NCBI RefSeq assembly: GCF_024055635.1
Contig: NZ_JAMXMB010000012.1
Location: forward strand, 1 to 64,000
Direction: 5' to 3'
Length of the DNA stretch: 64,000 nt
From: Microbacterium yannicii
GTDB lineage: Bacteria > Actinomycetota > Actinomycetes > Actinomycetales > Microbacteriaceae
Both the position numbers and the translations under genes were made by a program. Positions within the stretch are counted from its first letter, which is position 1; the number at the start of each line of letters is the position of its first letter. This document shows positions 1 to 7,274 of this stretch, piece after piece. The notes under the pieces were generated by a model. It worked only from the letters and a program-made list of their open reading frames with translations. It did not search any database and was not told the DNA's origin.

Positions 1-47
1 CCGCGCTTCCCGGCTTCATGGCGTCTAGGGTGCAGCATGGCGGTGGG

Positions 48-198
48 TCAGACCAGGCGAGGGCTTAGGGCTGCCACGGTGGACTCCGCCGGGAGCAACC
101 CGATGCCGAGACCACGCGCGGCGGGGTCGACGTGCACGTCGCACACCCAGGCGATGGTCGCGTGAGCAGCGACCACACGGGCGCGCGGGCTCGCCTGA
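48..198 (-). pseudogene. GNAT acetyltransferase fragment
   Basis: Read on the minus strand, this stretch gives a short peptide with the sequence AWVCDVHVDPAARGLGIG, ending at a TGA at 48-50. This resembles the acetyl-CoA-binding motif A of GNAT N-acetyltransferases (DVxVxPxxRGxGIG). There is no start codon, no N-terminal strand and almost nothing after the motif, where an intact protein has another 60-80 residues. I read it as a broken remnant. It lies against two other remnants, so the window opens in decayed sequence. A chance match is possible because the fragment is under 50 residues. Confidence 0.4.
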
Positions 199-366
199 TC
201 AGACGATCGTCGTGACTCGGATCAGATCGGTTCTGGCCACGACCCGGCGGTGGGTGTCCGCGAGGGCAAGGCGCCGTGAGTCGTTCATGTATGCGGTCAA
301 CGCGCCCTCGTCGGGCAGGTGGATCACCTGCACTTCCAGGGGCCCGTCGCTGTCGTCGGCTCGACG
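199..366 (-). pseudogene. C-terminal fragment of a small DUF1330/EthD-like protein
   Basis: The minus strand encodes a tail containing EVQVIHLPDEGALTAYMNDS and ending RVTTIV before a TGA at 199-201. The pattern (beta strand, then an F/L-PDE-A-L-x-A-Y helix) is typical of small ferredoxin-like-fold proteins such as DUF1330 or EthD-type domains. The upstream half is missing: near 366 the homology stops and a plus-strand hydrolase fragment begins. It is probably a truncated pseudogene left by a deletion. Family assignment is by eye. Confidence 0.35.
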
Positions 367-560
367 GACCCTGCTTGATCGACGTGCCGACGGTCGTCCT
401 CGAGAGCGGGTCGGATGGCGTTGCGGGCCCGAGTCCCGCTATGGATCGCGGCTTGTTCACCGGTCCCCATGAGCAGCGATTCCTGGAGGGGATCGGTCAC
501 AACGTCCCGCAGGAAGATCCTGCGTCATTTGGCGAGGCGGTCCTGACACTGCTGCACTAG
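367..560 (+). pseudogene. C-terminal fragment of an alpha/beta-hydrolase
   Basis: From about 372 the plus strand reads VPTVVLESGSDGVAGPSPAM and later FLEGIGHNVPQEDPASF, ending at TAG 558-560. This is the usual end of an alpha/beta-hydrolase: the strand with the acid residue (D of SGSD), the catalytic histidine (GIGHNVPQEDP) and the last helix. The nucleophile elbow and the oxyanion region are absent. An in-frame GTG exists at 276, but the residues from 276 to 370 are antisense to the neighbouring fragment and not hydrolase-like. A deletion has probably joined the two gene ends near 366-372. Confidence 0.5.
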
Positions 561-570
561 CGATGGATCG

Positions 571-894
571 GTGCACGTCGGAGCCATTGTGCCCGCGACG
601 CCGTCACCTGGCTTGGGCACGTGCCCGGTCGAGTACGAGCTCGACGCGGCCGGGGAACCGATGCTTGACGCGACGGTGCTTCTTGCAGGCGCGCTCACGC
701 TAGCGCCTTGGTTGCCCCTCTTGTCTGGCTCGTCTCTGAGCGCTGGTGTCGCACGAGGTATCGGTCAGCGCGCGGACCTCGCTCTCATCGCCACCCGCAT
801 CCCCGGGGAGCGGATGGCGGAATGCAACGCGGCGCTGAACATCGCTCGGTCTGTGAGTGCACTGCTTGATGCAGCTCGAGGATCGCACGGCTAG
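571..894 (+). CDS. Hypothetical protein, possibly not real
   Basis: A 107-codon frame from a GTG with only a weak upstream purine run. The product has a hydrophobic stretch around residues 37-52 and an alanine-rich C-terminal helix (AECNAALNIARSVSALLDAA). I do not recognise the family. It converges with the oxidoreductase on the other strand and overlaps its stop by four bases, and it follows three gene remnants, so it may be another C-terminal fragment. The reverse strand shows no better frame here. Confidence 0.25.
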   Translation: MHVGAIVPATPSPGLGTCPVEYELDAAGEPMLDATVLLAGALTLAPWLPLLSGSSLSAGVARGIGQRADLALIATRIPGERMAECNAALNIARSVSALLDAARGSHG

Positions 895-1865
895 ATCCAA
901 GGGTCGAGAGCCAGCTTCCCGATGGTCTTCCCCTGCTCGAGCTGTTCGAGCAGCGCGGGACCGTGGGCGAGGGGATCCACGCTGGGAGCGCCGGGCGGGT
1001 AGATGCCTCTGGCGATCAGGTCGTACAACTCGGTGATCACCGAGTTGTACATGTCTGGGGCATCGGTGGCCAGCGCGCCGATGTGCAGCCCCTTCATCTG
1101 GGCGTGATGGGTGAAGATCAGGTCGTCGGTGGACACGGTCGCCGGGCCAGAGGCCTGACCGAAGACGATGACTCTTCCCGTGAACGGCTTCGCCAGGGCC
1201 AGGCTCGTGCGCAGCGTGGTTCGCCCGACGGACTCGAGCACGACGTCGACTCTTCCCACGCGCTGCAGGACCTCCTCAGCAAGGTCCGATCGTCGCCCAT
1301 CGAGGACGTCGTCGGCTCCGAGCACGCGCACTGCGTCGTGTTTTTCCGGGGCGGCGGTGGCGATCACCCGCGCGCCGAAGTGCCGTGCGAGTCGAACGGC
1401 GGCCTGCCCGACGCCTCCCGCTGCGGCATGGATCAGCACGATCTCGCCCTTCTGTATTTCGCCCAACGGGCGAAGCGCCGCCAGGGCAGTGGCCCAGTTC
1501 AGCACGAGACCGAGCGCAGCGGCATCCGTCCAACCCTCCGGCACGGGGTGAACGCCGGCGGCCGGCATCAGCATGTACTGCGCGAACGCGCCGCCGCCGG
1601 ACCCCACGACGTGCGATCCCAGCGGCAGCGGGTGGGCGATGCCGGCTCCGATTCCGACGACCTCTCCGGCCGCTTCGAACCCGGCGGTGTACGGAGCCAC
1701 GGGCCCACCCTCGTACAGCCCGTGGCTCTGCGAGACGTCTGCAAAGTTCAGGCCCGCTGCACCGACACAGATCACGTAGTCGTTCGGGCCAGGGACGGGA
1801 CGGGGCAGCTCGGTCAAGGTGAGGTCTGTGGGTCCACGGCGCGAGGACTGCACCAGCGCCCTCAT
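891..1865 (-). CDS. Zinc-free MDR oxidoreductase (NADPH:quinone reductase type)
   Basis: A 324-residue medium-chain dehydrogenase/reductase, probably a soluble NAD(P)H-dependent reductase of quinones or enones. It has the GroES-like N-terminal domain with GFEAAGEVV (62-70), then a Rossmann domain with HAAAGGVGQ (146-154), the dinucleotide-binding loop of the QOR branch. The cysteine and histidine ligands of zinc alcohol dehydrogenases are missing, which supports the quinone-reductase branch. I chose the ATG at 1865 because residues before it are not family-like; an in-frame ATG at 1904 is possible. It lies 97 bp downstream of the merR-type gene on the same strand, with an inverted repeat between them. 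Confidence 0.88.
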   Translation of the reverse strand: MRALVQSSRRGPTDLTLTELPRPVPGPNDYVICVGAAGLNFADVSQSHGLYEGGPVAPYTAGFEAAGEVVGIGAGIAHPLPLGSHVVGSGGGAFAQYMLMPAAGVHPVPEGWTDAAALGLVLNWATALAALRPLGEIQKGEIVLIHAAAGGVGQAAVRLARHFGARVIATAAPEKHDAVRVLGADDVLDGRRSDLAEEVLQRVGRVDVVLESVGRTTLRTSLALAKPFTGRVIVFGQASGPATVSTDDLIFTHHAQMKGLHIGALATDAPDMYNSVITELYDLIARGIYPPGAPSVDPLAHGPALLEQLEQGKTIGKLALDPWI

Positions 1866-1920
1866 CGAGGTCGCACGCTCGGAGCTGGTCAGGAGGCTGT
1901 TCATCTCGGCACGGTACGAC

Positions 1921-1938
1921 GTTGACACTGGCGTCAAC
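1921..1938. promoter_or_regulatory. Inverted repeat, candidate MerR operator
   Basis: GTTGAC-6 nt-GTCAAC is a perfect 6-bp inverted repeat between the merR-type gene and the oxidoreductase it precedes. On the minus strand it includes a TTGACG that could act as a -35 box. MerR-family activators bind dyads in the promoter spacer of their targets, so this is the likely control site for the oxidoreductase. A clear -10 box was not found. Confidence 0.45.
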
Positions 1939-1962
1939 ATCAAGCGTGTCGCTCGAGCACCC

Positions 1963-2331
1963 TTAACCCGCCAGGAGGTCGTCGAGTGCCGACAGCCGCG
2001 CCGTGAGCCGCTCGACCTGCACCGCGACCCGCTGGCGGTAGAGCTCGACCTCCGCTCGCAACGCATCCGGCACGGGAGCCGCGGGCTCTGTCGAAGCGGC
2101 GGGAGCGGACAGTACCCGCTGGATCAGAGCGGTCGGCAGCCCGGAGTCGAGCAACGAGCGCACCAGGAGGACACGGTCGACCGTGGCGGCGCAATAGTCG
2201 CGGTAACCATTCGCACACCGGCCGGGCTGAATCAGCCCCTCCTGCTCATAGAACCGCAACGACCTTGCGGTTGCGCCGGTGACCCGAGCCGCCTCGCTGA
2301 TCTGCACACGACCGACAACAAGCTGCGTCAT
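1963..2331 (-). CDS. MerR-family transcriptional regulator
   Basis: A 122-residue one-component regulator. Residues 8-28 form the winged-helix recognition part (QISEAARVTGATARSLRFYE), followed by the family-typical EQEGLI and the wing NGYRDY (41-46). Residues 75-118 are a helical, leucine-rich dimerisation segment. There is no cysteine metal site of the SoxR/CueR kind, so an organic effector is more likely. The ATG at 2331 puts the HTH eight residues from the N-terminus, as usual; the longer frame upstream is not family-like. It precedes the MDR oxidoreductase, the commonest MerR partner arrangement. Confidence 0.92.
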   Translation of the reverse strand: MTQLVVGRVQISEAARVTGATARSLRFYEQEGLIQPGRCANGYRDYCAATVDRVLLVRSLLDSGLPTALIQRVLSAPAASTEPAAPVPDALRAEVELYRQRVAVQVERLTARLSALDDLLAG

Positions 2332-2425
2332 CGCCTTCTTCCCTCCGGCACCGCTGCGGCAACGCCGAACTGCCGACGAGACCGTGCCGGCGGATCTAGC
2401 TGATCGAACAGCCACATCCGCCGGA

Positions 2426-2445
2426 TCGAATTCGCGTGAATTCGA
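2426..2445. repeat. Perfect inverted repeat in a 279-bp gene-free stretch
   Basis: TCGAATTC-GCGT-GAATTCGA is a perfect 8-bp inverted repeat between the minus-strand merR-type gene (start 2331) and the stop of the lacI gene (2611). It is AT-rich for this genome. It could be the promoter/operator of the merR-type gene, a terminator stem for the lacI gene, or remnant sequence. The rest of the gap holds a GCC trinucleotide run near 2490-2502 and a tRNA T-arm-like word at 2477-2489, and no gene that I can support. Confidence 0.4.
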
Positions 2446-2610
2446 GGTGCGAGATGGAGGTAGATGTCGCGCGTCTGGGTTCAATTCCCGCCGCCGCCGC
2501 CGCCGTCACCGTCAGCGTCGAAACCCTGCGAACCGTTGGAAACAGTGGGATCGTGGGGCTTGTGTCATGCTCGAAACGGCTTCCGAGCGAGAATGAGATA
2601 AGCCATCTGA

Positions 2611-3618
2611 TCAGACGGGCGCGGGCCCGGTGGACTCGCGCCAGATGACGCGGTGGATCGGCCGGGCCTCGGACGGTACAGGGTCGCCGCGCAGCGCGGC
2701 GATGAGCCGTTTCATCGCGCGTGAGCCCAGACCCTCGAGGTCGACCGCCACGCTCGTCAGCGCGGGGCTCATCAGACGACCGAGCTGCTGGTCGTCCCAT
2801 CCGGTGACGCTGAGGTCGTCGGGTACGCGCCACCCGCGGTCCATCGCCGCGCGGATGGCGCCGGCGGCCACGAGGTCGTTTGCCGCCATCACAGCGGTCG
2901 CTCGGTCGTGGTCGGGAAGGCTGCGGACGGCCGCCATTCCCGATTCCGCCGACCAGTCGCCCTCGATGACGCCGGTCGACTCCAGCCCGAGCGATGCGAT
3001 CGTCCCGAGATAGGTGTCGCGCCGGGCGCGGGCCGAGGCGAACTGCAGGTCGCCGGTGATGTGGAGGAACCGGCGATGGCCACGTTCGGCCAGGCCGCGG
3101 ATCAGGTCGACGAGTGCTGACGCATCCGCCAGCTCGCCGATGCCGCGCATCTCGTCGTCGAAGTCGGCCGATGCGACGATCGGCGTCCCGCTGGAGGCCT
3201 GCAGCTCGAGCGAGGCGAGCACCGGGGCGAACGAGACGATGCCATCGACCTGCCCGGAGTCGGCCAGCTCCGCCACGCGCTCCGTCCGTTCCTCGGCGCC
3301 CCCCTCGAGGGCCAGCACCTCGACCGCGTAGCCGGCCGCGTGCGCCGCTGTGCTGGCGCCGGCGAGCATGCGCGCGGGACTGTACGCGAGGGTCGGGACC
3401 ACGACGGCGAGCCGGCCGGTCCGGCGCGTGCGCATCGAGCGAGCGACGAGGTTCGGGCGGTAGTTCAGCTGGTCGACCGCGGCCTGCACGCGCGCCTTGG
3501 TGGCGGGCTTGAGCCCGTCGGGTGCGCGGAAGTAGCGCGAGACGGTCTGATGCGACACCTCGGCGAGGCGGGCGACCTCCATGATCGTCGGCCGTCGGTG
3601 CGGTGCGGTGTCGGTCAC
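2611..3618 (-). CDS. LacI-family transcriptional regulator
   Basis: A 335-residue repressor with the LacI HTH at residues 11-32 (TIMEVARLAEVSHQTVSRYF), hinge helix LNYRPNLVARSM (51-62), and a type 1 periplasmic-binding fold for the sugar effector. I start it at GTG 3618, which has AAGGAGG five bases upstream; the in-frame ATG at 3636 has no such site. It is divergent from the substrate-binding protein gene, and three palindromes lie between them, so it most likely represses the 3756-7184 sugar cluster and itself. Ligand unknown. Confidence 0.93.
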   Translation of the reverse strand: MTDTAPHRRPTIMEVARLAEVSHQTVSRYFRAPDGLKPATKARVQAAVDQLNYRPNLVARSMRTRRTGRLAVVVPTLAYSPARMLAGASTAAHAAGYAVEVLALEGGAEERTERVAELADSGQVDGIVSFAPVLASLELQASSGTPIVASADFDDEMRGIGELADASALVDLIRGLAERGHRRFLHITGDLQFASARARRDTYLGTIASLGLESTGVIEGDWSAESGMAAVRSLPDHDRATAVMAANDLVAAGAIRAAMDRGWRVPDDLSVTGWDDQQLGRLMSPALTSVAVDLEGLGSRAMKRLIAALRGDPVPSEARPIHRVIWRESTGPAPV

Positions 3619-3653
3619 GGGCGCCTCCTTCGACATCCATGTTGACACAGATT

Positions 3654-3712
3654 GTGAACCTTCACTATTCTCACTTCTCAATCGAGTGATCGATCACTAA
3701 GTGAAGGTTCAC
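3654..3712. promoter_or_regulatory. Triple palindrome, LacI-type operator region
   Basis: Two identical dyads, GTGAACCTTCAC at 3654-3665 and GTGAAGGTTCAC at 3701-3712 (each other's reverse complement, GTGAA-2-TTCAC), flank a perfect palindrome AGTGATCGATCACT at 3685-3698. The outer dyads are 47 bp apart centre to centre, about four and a half helical turns. They lie between the divergent lacI gene and the lipoprotein gene, as expected for cooperative LacI binding that controls both. Confidence 0.75.
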
Positions 3713-3755
3713 TCGACCGTTTTCTCCTCGCGACCAGCATTCCGAAAGGACAAAG

Positions 3756-5069
3756 ATGTTCACACGCAGAAAGGCGGGCGCCGTCGGCGCCGTGGCGATC
3801 GTCGCCTTCGCCGCGACACTGGCGGGCTGCACCGGCTCCGCCCCCGCCGGCGAAGCGGCGCCCACCTACGATCCGGACGAGAAGGTGACCCTGGACTTCG
3901 CGTTCTGGGGAAACGACGTCCGCGCCGAGATGTACAACGAGGCGATCGCCGCGTTCAACGAGGAACACCCGAACATTACGGTGAACCCGACGTTCCTCTC
4001 CTGGGATGAGTACTGGGAGAAGCGTCAGACCGAGGCCGCGGGCAAGAACCTCCCGGATGTGTTCCAGATGGACATGACCTATGTCCGCCAGTACTCGGAG
4101 AACGGGCTGCTCCTGGACCTCACGCCCTACGTCGGCGACATCATCGCCACCGACGGCTACGACGAGAGCGTGCTCAACATCGCATCGGTCAACGACATGA
4201 TCGCGGGCATGCCGGTCTCGACGAACGCCATCGGGATGTTCCAGAACGTGGTCCTCACCGACCAGGTCGGCGTCGAGCCCTTCGACGGTGGCGACTGGGA
4301 GGCGTACGACGAGTGGCTGCACCAGGCCGGGGATGCCGCCGAGGCCGCCGGACTCGAGGTATGGGGCGGTGCGGACCCCACCAGCTTCATTCAGCCGTTC
4401 GAGCTCGTTCTCCGCTCCGAGGGCAAGTCGGTCTTCACCGAAGAGGGTGAGCTCGGCTTCACCAAGGACGACCTCGCCGACTTCTGGAATCGCGGCGCCG
4501 AGTTGCGTGAGGACGGCGTCGTCACCCCGCAGCAGCGGATCCAGGAGGTCGCTCCCAAGGGCGCCTTCGACACCGCCCAAGCGCTCACCGAGATCGTGTG
4601 GGACAACTTCGGCGCTCCGTACCTCGCAAACCTCGGCGAGGCGTATCCCGAGCTGAACCTCGTCGCTCCTCCGGTCACAGAGGAAGGAGCCAAGGACCTG
4701 TACAAGAAGGCCGGCATGCTCATCTCCGTCGCGGCGAACACGGAGCATCCCGAGGCCGCCGCCCTGTTCACCGACTTCCTGGTGAACAGTCCCGAGGTCG
4801 GCGCCATCTTCGGGACGAACCGAGGGATGCCGGCGTCCCAGACGCAGCTCGAGGGCGTCGAACTCGACGACACCGCCCAGCAGATCATCGACTACGAGGC
4901 GTCGATCGCCGACCGCATCGGGGATCCCCCGCCGGTGCCGATCGTCGGCTACGGCTCGGTCGAGGCCAAGTTCAAGGCGCTCGGTCAGGAACTCGGATTC
5001 GGCACGATCACGGTGGACGAGGCGGTCGACCAGCTCTTCGCCGAGATCGACGTCATCGTCAATCAGTAG
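3756..5069 (+). CDS. ABC transporter substrate-binding lipoprotein, sugar type
   Basis: A 437-residue family 1 (CUT1-type) solute-binding protein. The N-terminus is a lipoprotein signal: MFTRRK, a hydrophobic core, then LAGC with the lipidated Cys at 25. The mature part starts with the family-typical LDFAFWGND and has the two-lobe pattern with AAFNEEHPNI near residue 67. It should be anchored outside the membrane and capture a sugar or oligosaccharide. GAAAGGAC lies a few bases before the ATG. No permease gene adjoins it: the next genes are a dehydrogenase and a DUF6807 protein, so it must share permeases encoded elsewhere. Confidence 0.93.
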   Translation: MFTRRKAGAVGAVAIVAFAATLAGCTGSAPAGEAAPTYDPDEKVTLDFAFWGNDVRAEMYNEAIAAFNEEHPNITVNPTFLSWDEYWEKRQTEAAGKNLPDVFQMDMTYVRQYSENGLLLDLTPYVGDIIATDGYDESVLNIASVNDMIAGMPVSTNAIGMFQNVVLTDQVGVEPFDGGDWEAYDEWLHQAGDAAEAAGLEVWGGADPTSFIQPFELVLRSEGKSVFTEEGELGFTKDDLADFWNRGAELREDGVVTPQQRIQEVAPKGAFDTAQALTEIVWDNFGAPYLANLGEAYPELNLVAPPVTEEGAKDLYKKAGMLISVAANTEHPEAAALFTDFLVNSPEVGAIFGTNRGMPASQTQLEGVELDDTAQQIIDYEASIADRIGDPPPVPIVGYGSVEAKFKALGQELGFGTITVDEAVDQLFAEIDVIVNQ

Positions 5070-5157
5070 CCCAGTGGTCGACGGGCGTGGCCGGAATGTC
5101 CCGCGCCGCGCCCGCCGGCACGCTCCACCGTCCAGCATCAAGAAGGAAACACAGGAC

Positions 5158-6273
5158 ATGTCCTCACCCCGCCCGCCCTTCCGCGTCGGCATCATCGGCA
5201 CGGGCGGCATCGCGCACGCCCACGCCGAGGCCCTGCAGAGCCTGGCCCCGCGCGTCGAGATCGCCGGCGTGGTCGACCTCGACCGCGCTCGCGCCGACGC
5301 GTTCGCCGAGCGCTTCGACGTCGACCGGGTCTACCTCGACGCCGCCGAGCTCTTCGCAAACGAGCAGCTGGACCTGGTGCACATCTGCACTCCGCCGCAG
5401 ACGCACACGCCGCTCGCGATCCAAGCGATGCGCGCCGGCGTCCCGTCGCTGGTGGAGAAGCCCACCGCGCTGAGCCTGGGGGAGATCGACGAGCTCGCGG
5501 CCGTGCAGACCGAGACGGGCGTGCCGGTGCTCACGGTGTTCCAGCACCGGTTCGGTGCGGCAGCCCGCCACCTCAAGGCCCTCGCCGAGGCGGGTGAGCT
5601 GGGCCGGCCGCTCGTGGCCACGTGTGAAACGTTGTGGTTCCGTCCCGACGAGTACTTCGACGTACCGTGGCGCGGGCGCTGGGATGTCGAGGGCGGCGGT
5701 CCGACCATGGGCCACGGCATCCACCAGTTCGATCTGCTGTTCGCGATCTTCGGCGCGTGGTCGGAGGTGAGCGCGTTCGCGGCCCGTCAGCTGCGGCCCA
5801 CCGACACCGAAGACGTCTCGATGGCGCTGGTGCGGTTCGAGAACGACGCGCTCGCAACGGTCGTGAACTCGCTCGTGTCGCCGCACGAGACGTCGCGCCT
5901 GCGCTTCGACTTCGAGTACGCCTCGGTGGAGGTGCAGCACCTCTACGGCTACACCAGCGAGGACTGGGCGTTCACCCCGGCAGTCGGGCATGAGCACCTG
6001 GCCACCCGCTGGGCCGAGCGCCTCGACTCCGGTGCGATCAGCGGCCACCGCGATCAGATCTCCGCGATCTTCGATGCGCTCGAGGCCGGCGCCGCCCCCG
6101 GCGTCGACCTCACCGAAGCGCGTCGCACCCTCGAGTTCGCCGCGGCGACGTACGCGTCGGCGTTCCGCCGGTCCGTCGTCGAGGCCGGCGAACTGACCGG
6201 CGACGACGCCTTCGTCCGATCCATGAGCGGCGGGATCGTGCCCTGGGCGCCCGTCAAGGAGGTTCTCGTATGA
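5158..6273 (+). CDS. Gfo/Idh/MocA-family oxidoreductase
   Basis: A 371-residue cytoplasmic NAD(P)-dependent sugar or cyclitol dehydrogenase. The Rossmann motif is VGIIGTGGIAHAHAEAL (10-26), and the family-typical lysine is in VEKPTAL (99-105). The C-terminal alpha/beta domain follows, with HGIHQFDLL as the usual histidine-containing segment that replaces the catalytic region. I start at ATG 5158; the frame extends upstream but that part is not family-like. It follows the binding protein by 88 bp and overlaps the next gene by four bases (ATGA), so the three form an operon. Such enzymes often oxidise inositols or glycosides as the first step of use. Substrate unknown. Confidence 0.92.
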   Translation: MSSPRPPFRVGIIGTGGIAHAHAEALQSLAPRVEIAGVVDLDRARADAFAERFDVDRVYLDAAELFANEQLDLVHICTPPQTHTPLAIQAMRAGVPSLVEKPTALSLGEIDELAAVQTETGVPVLTVFQHRFGAAARHLKALAEAGELGRPLVATCETLWFRPDEYFDVPWRGRWDVEGGGPTMGHGIHQFDLLFAIFGAWSEVSAFAARQLRPTDTEDVSMALVRFENDALATVVNSLVSPHETSRLRFDFEYASVEVQHLYGYTSEDWAFTPAVGHEHLATRWAERLDSGAISGHRDQISAIFDALEAGAAPGVDLTEARRTLEFAAATYASAFRRSVVEAGELTGDDAFVRSMSGGIVPWAPVKEVLV

Positions 6274-7184
6274 GCGCCCTGCGCATCACCCACGAGCTCG
6301 GTTCGTCCGTCACCGTCCGCGACGGTGAGGTGGAGCTGTTCACCTACGTCTATCAGCCGACCACTCGGGCGCTGGAGTCGCCGAAGCCGTACCTGCACCC
6401 GATCCGCACCCGCCGCGGTGACGTGGTGAGTCTGTTCCGTCCGCACGATCACGTGTGGCACAAGGGCATTGCATGGGCGCTGCCCGTCGTCGGCGATGAG
6501 AACTTCTGGGGCGGACCCACCTACGTGCACGGGCAGTTCTACGTGCAGCTTCCGAACAACGGCGTGCAGCAGCACGAGGGCAGGATCGAGCTGGAGGCCG
6601 GCGAGCGAGCCTCGGTCTCGCACGCGCTGCGCTGGATCACCGAGGATAGCCGCGTGCTCTTCACCGAGCAGCGCGGGCTCACCGCGGAGATCGTGTCGGA
6701 CGACGCCTGGGCGCTCACGTTCGACACGCAGCTGACCAACGTGTCGGGGGCCTCGATCGCGATCGGGTCGCCCACGACCAGGGGGCGTGAGAACGCCGGC
6801 TACGGCGGGCTGTTCTGGCGCGGCCCGCGCTCCTTCACCGACGGCACCCTCGTCGCGCCGGGTGCCGGCGGGGCCGGCGACGACCTCCGCGGATCGCGCC
6901 ACGAGTGGATGGGTTTCGTCGGACGCCACGACGACATCGACGCCACATCGCTCGTGCTGATGCTCGACGATGCCGCCAACCCGCATCACCCGCCGCAGTG
7001 GTTCGCGCGATCCGAGGAGTTCGCCGCCCTGAATCCCGCGCCGTTCTTCAGCGAAGAGGTCGTCGTCGACGCCGGCGAGACGGTGCGCTTCCGGCATGCG
7101 GTGGGCATCGCCACCGGGGGAGCGGATGCCGCGGAGCCGCTCGCCGACGCGCTGCGCGGCATCCTTCAGCCGGTCCTGGTCTGA
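6270..7184 (+). CDS. DUF6807 (PmoA-annotated) protein
   Basis: A 304-residue protein of the DUF6807 family, often mislabelled methane oxygenase PmoA. Supporting features are FRPHDHVWHKGIAWALP (57-73) with clustered histidines, GGPTYVHGQF near 80 and HEWMGFVGRHDD near 211. It has no signal peptide. The family is found beside Gfo/Idh/MocA dehydrogenases in sugar catabolic loci of actinobacteria, as here, where it overlaps the dehydrogenase by four bases. The biochemical role is not established. A metal-dependent or mutarotase-like sugar function would fit the context. Confidence 0.8.
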   Translation: MSALRITHELGSSVTVRDGEVELFTYVYQPTTRALESPKPYLHPIRTRRGDVVSLFRPHDHVWHKGIAWALPVVGDENFWGGPTYVHGQFYVQLPNNGVQQHEGRIELEAGERASVSHALRWITEDSRVLFTEQRGLTAEIVSDDAWALTFDTQLTNVSGASIAIGSPTTRGRENAGYGGLFWRGPRSFTDGTLVAPGAGGAGDDLRGSRHEWMGFVGRHDDIDATSLVLMLDDAANPHHPPQWFARSEEFAALNPAPFFSEEVVVDAGETVRFRHAVGIATGGADAAEPLADALRGILQPVLV

Positions 7185-7274
7185 GCGTGAGGAGAGGAGC
7201 GAACGTGGGCGACACCGCACCGAGCTTTCCCGGAGCGACCGGCGGCCCCGAAGGCGGGCCCGCTCGCGTTGTGG

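Noticed and set aside
2490-2505. GCC trinucleotide run as a variable repeat
   Set aside because: Only about five units in a GC-rich background; nothing shows that it varies or has a role.
6270-7184. Methane monooxygenase subunit PmoA
   Set aside because: The protein is soluble and of the DUF6807 type, which is often mislabelled; there are no membrane helices and no other methane-oxidation genes.
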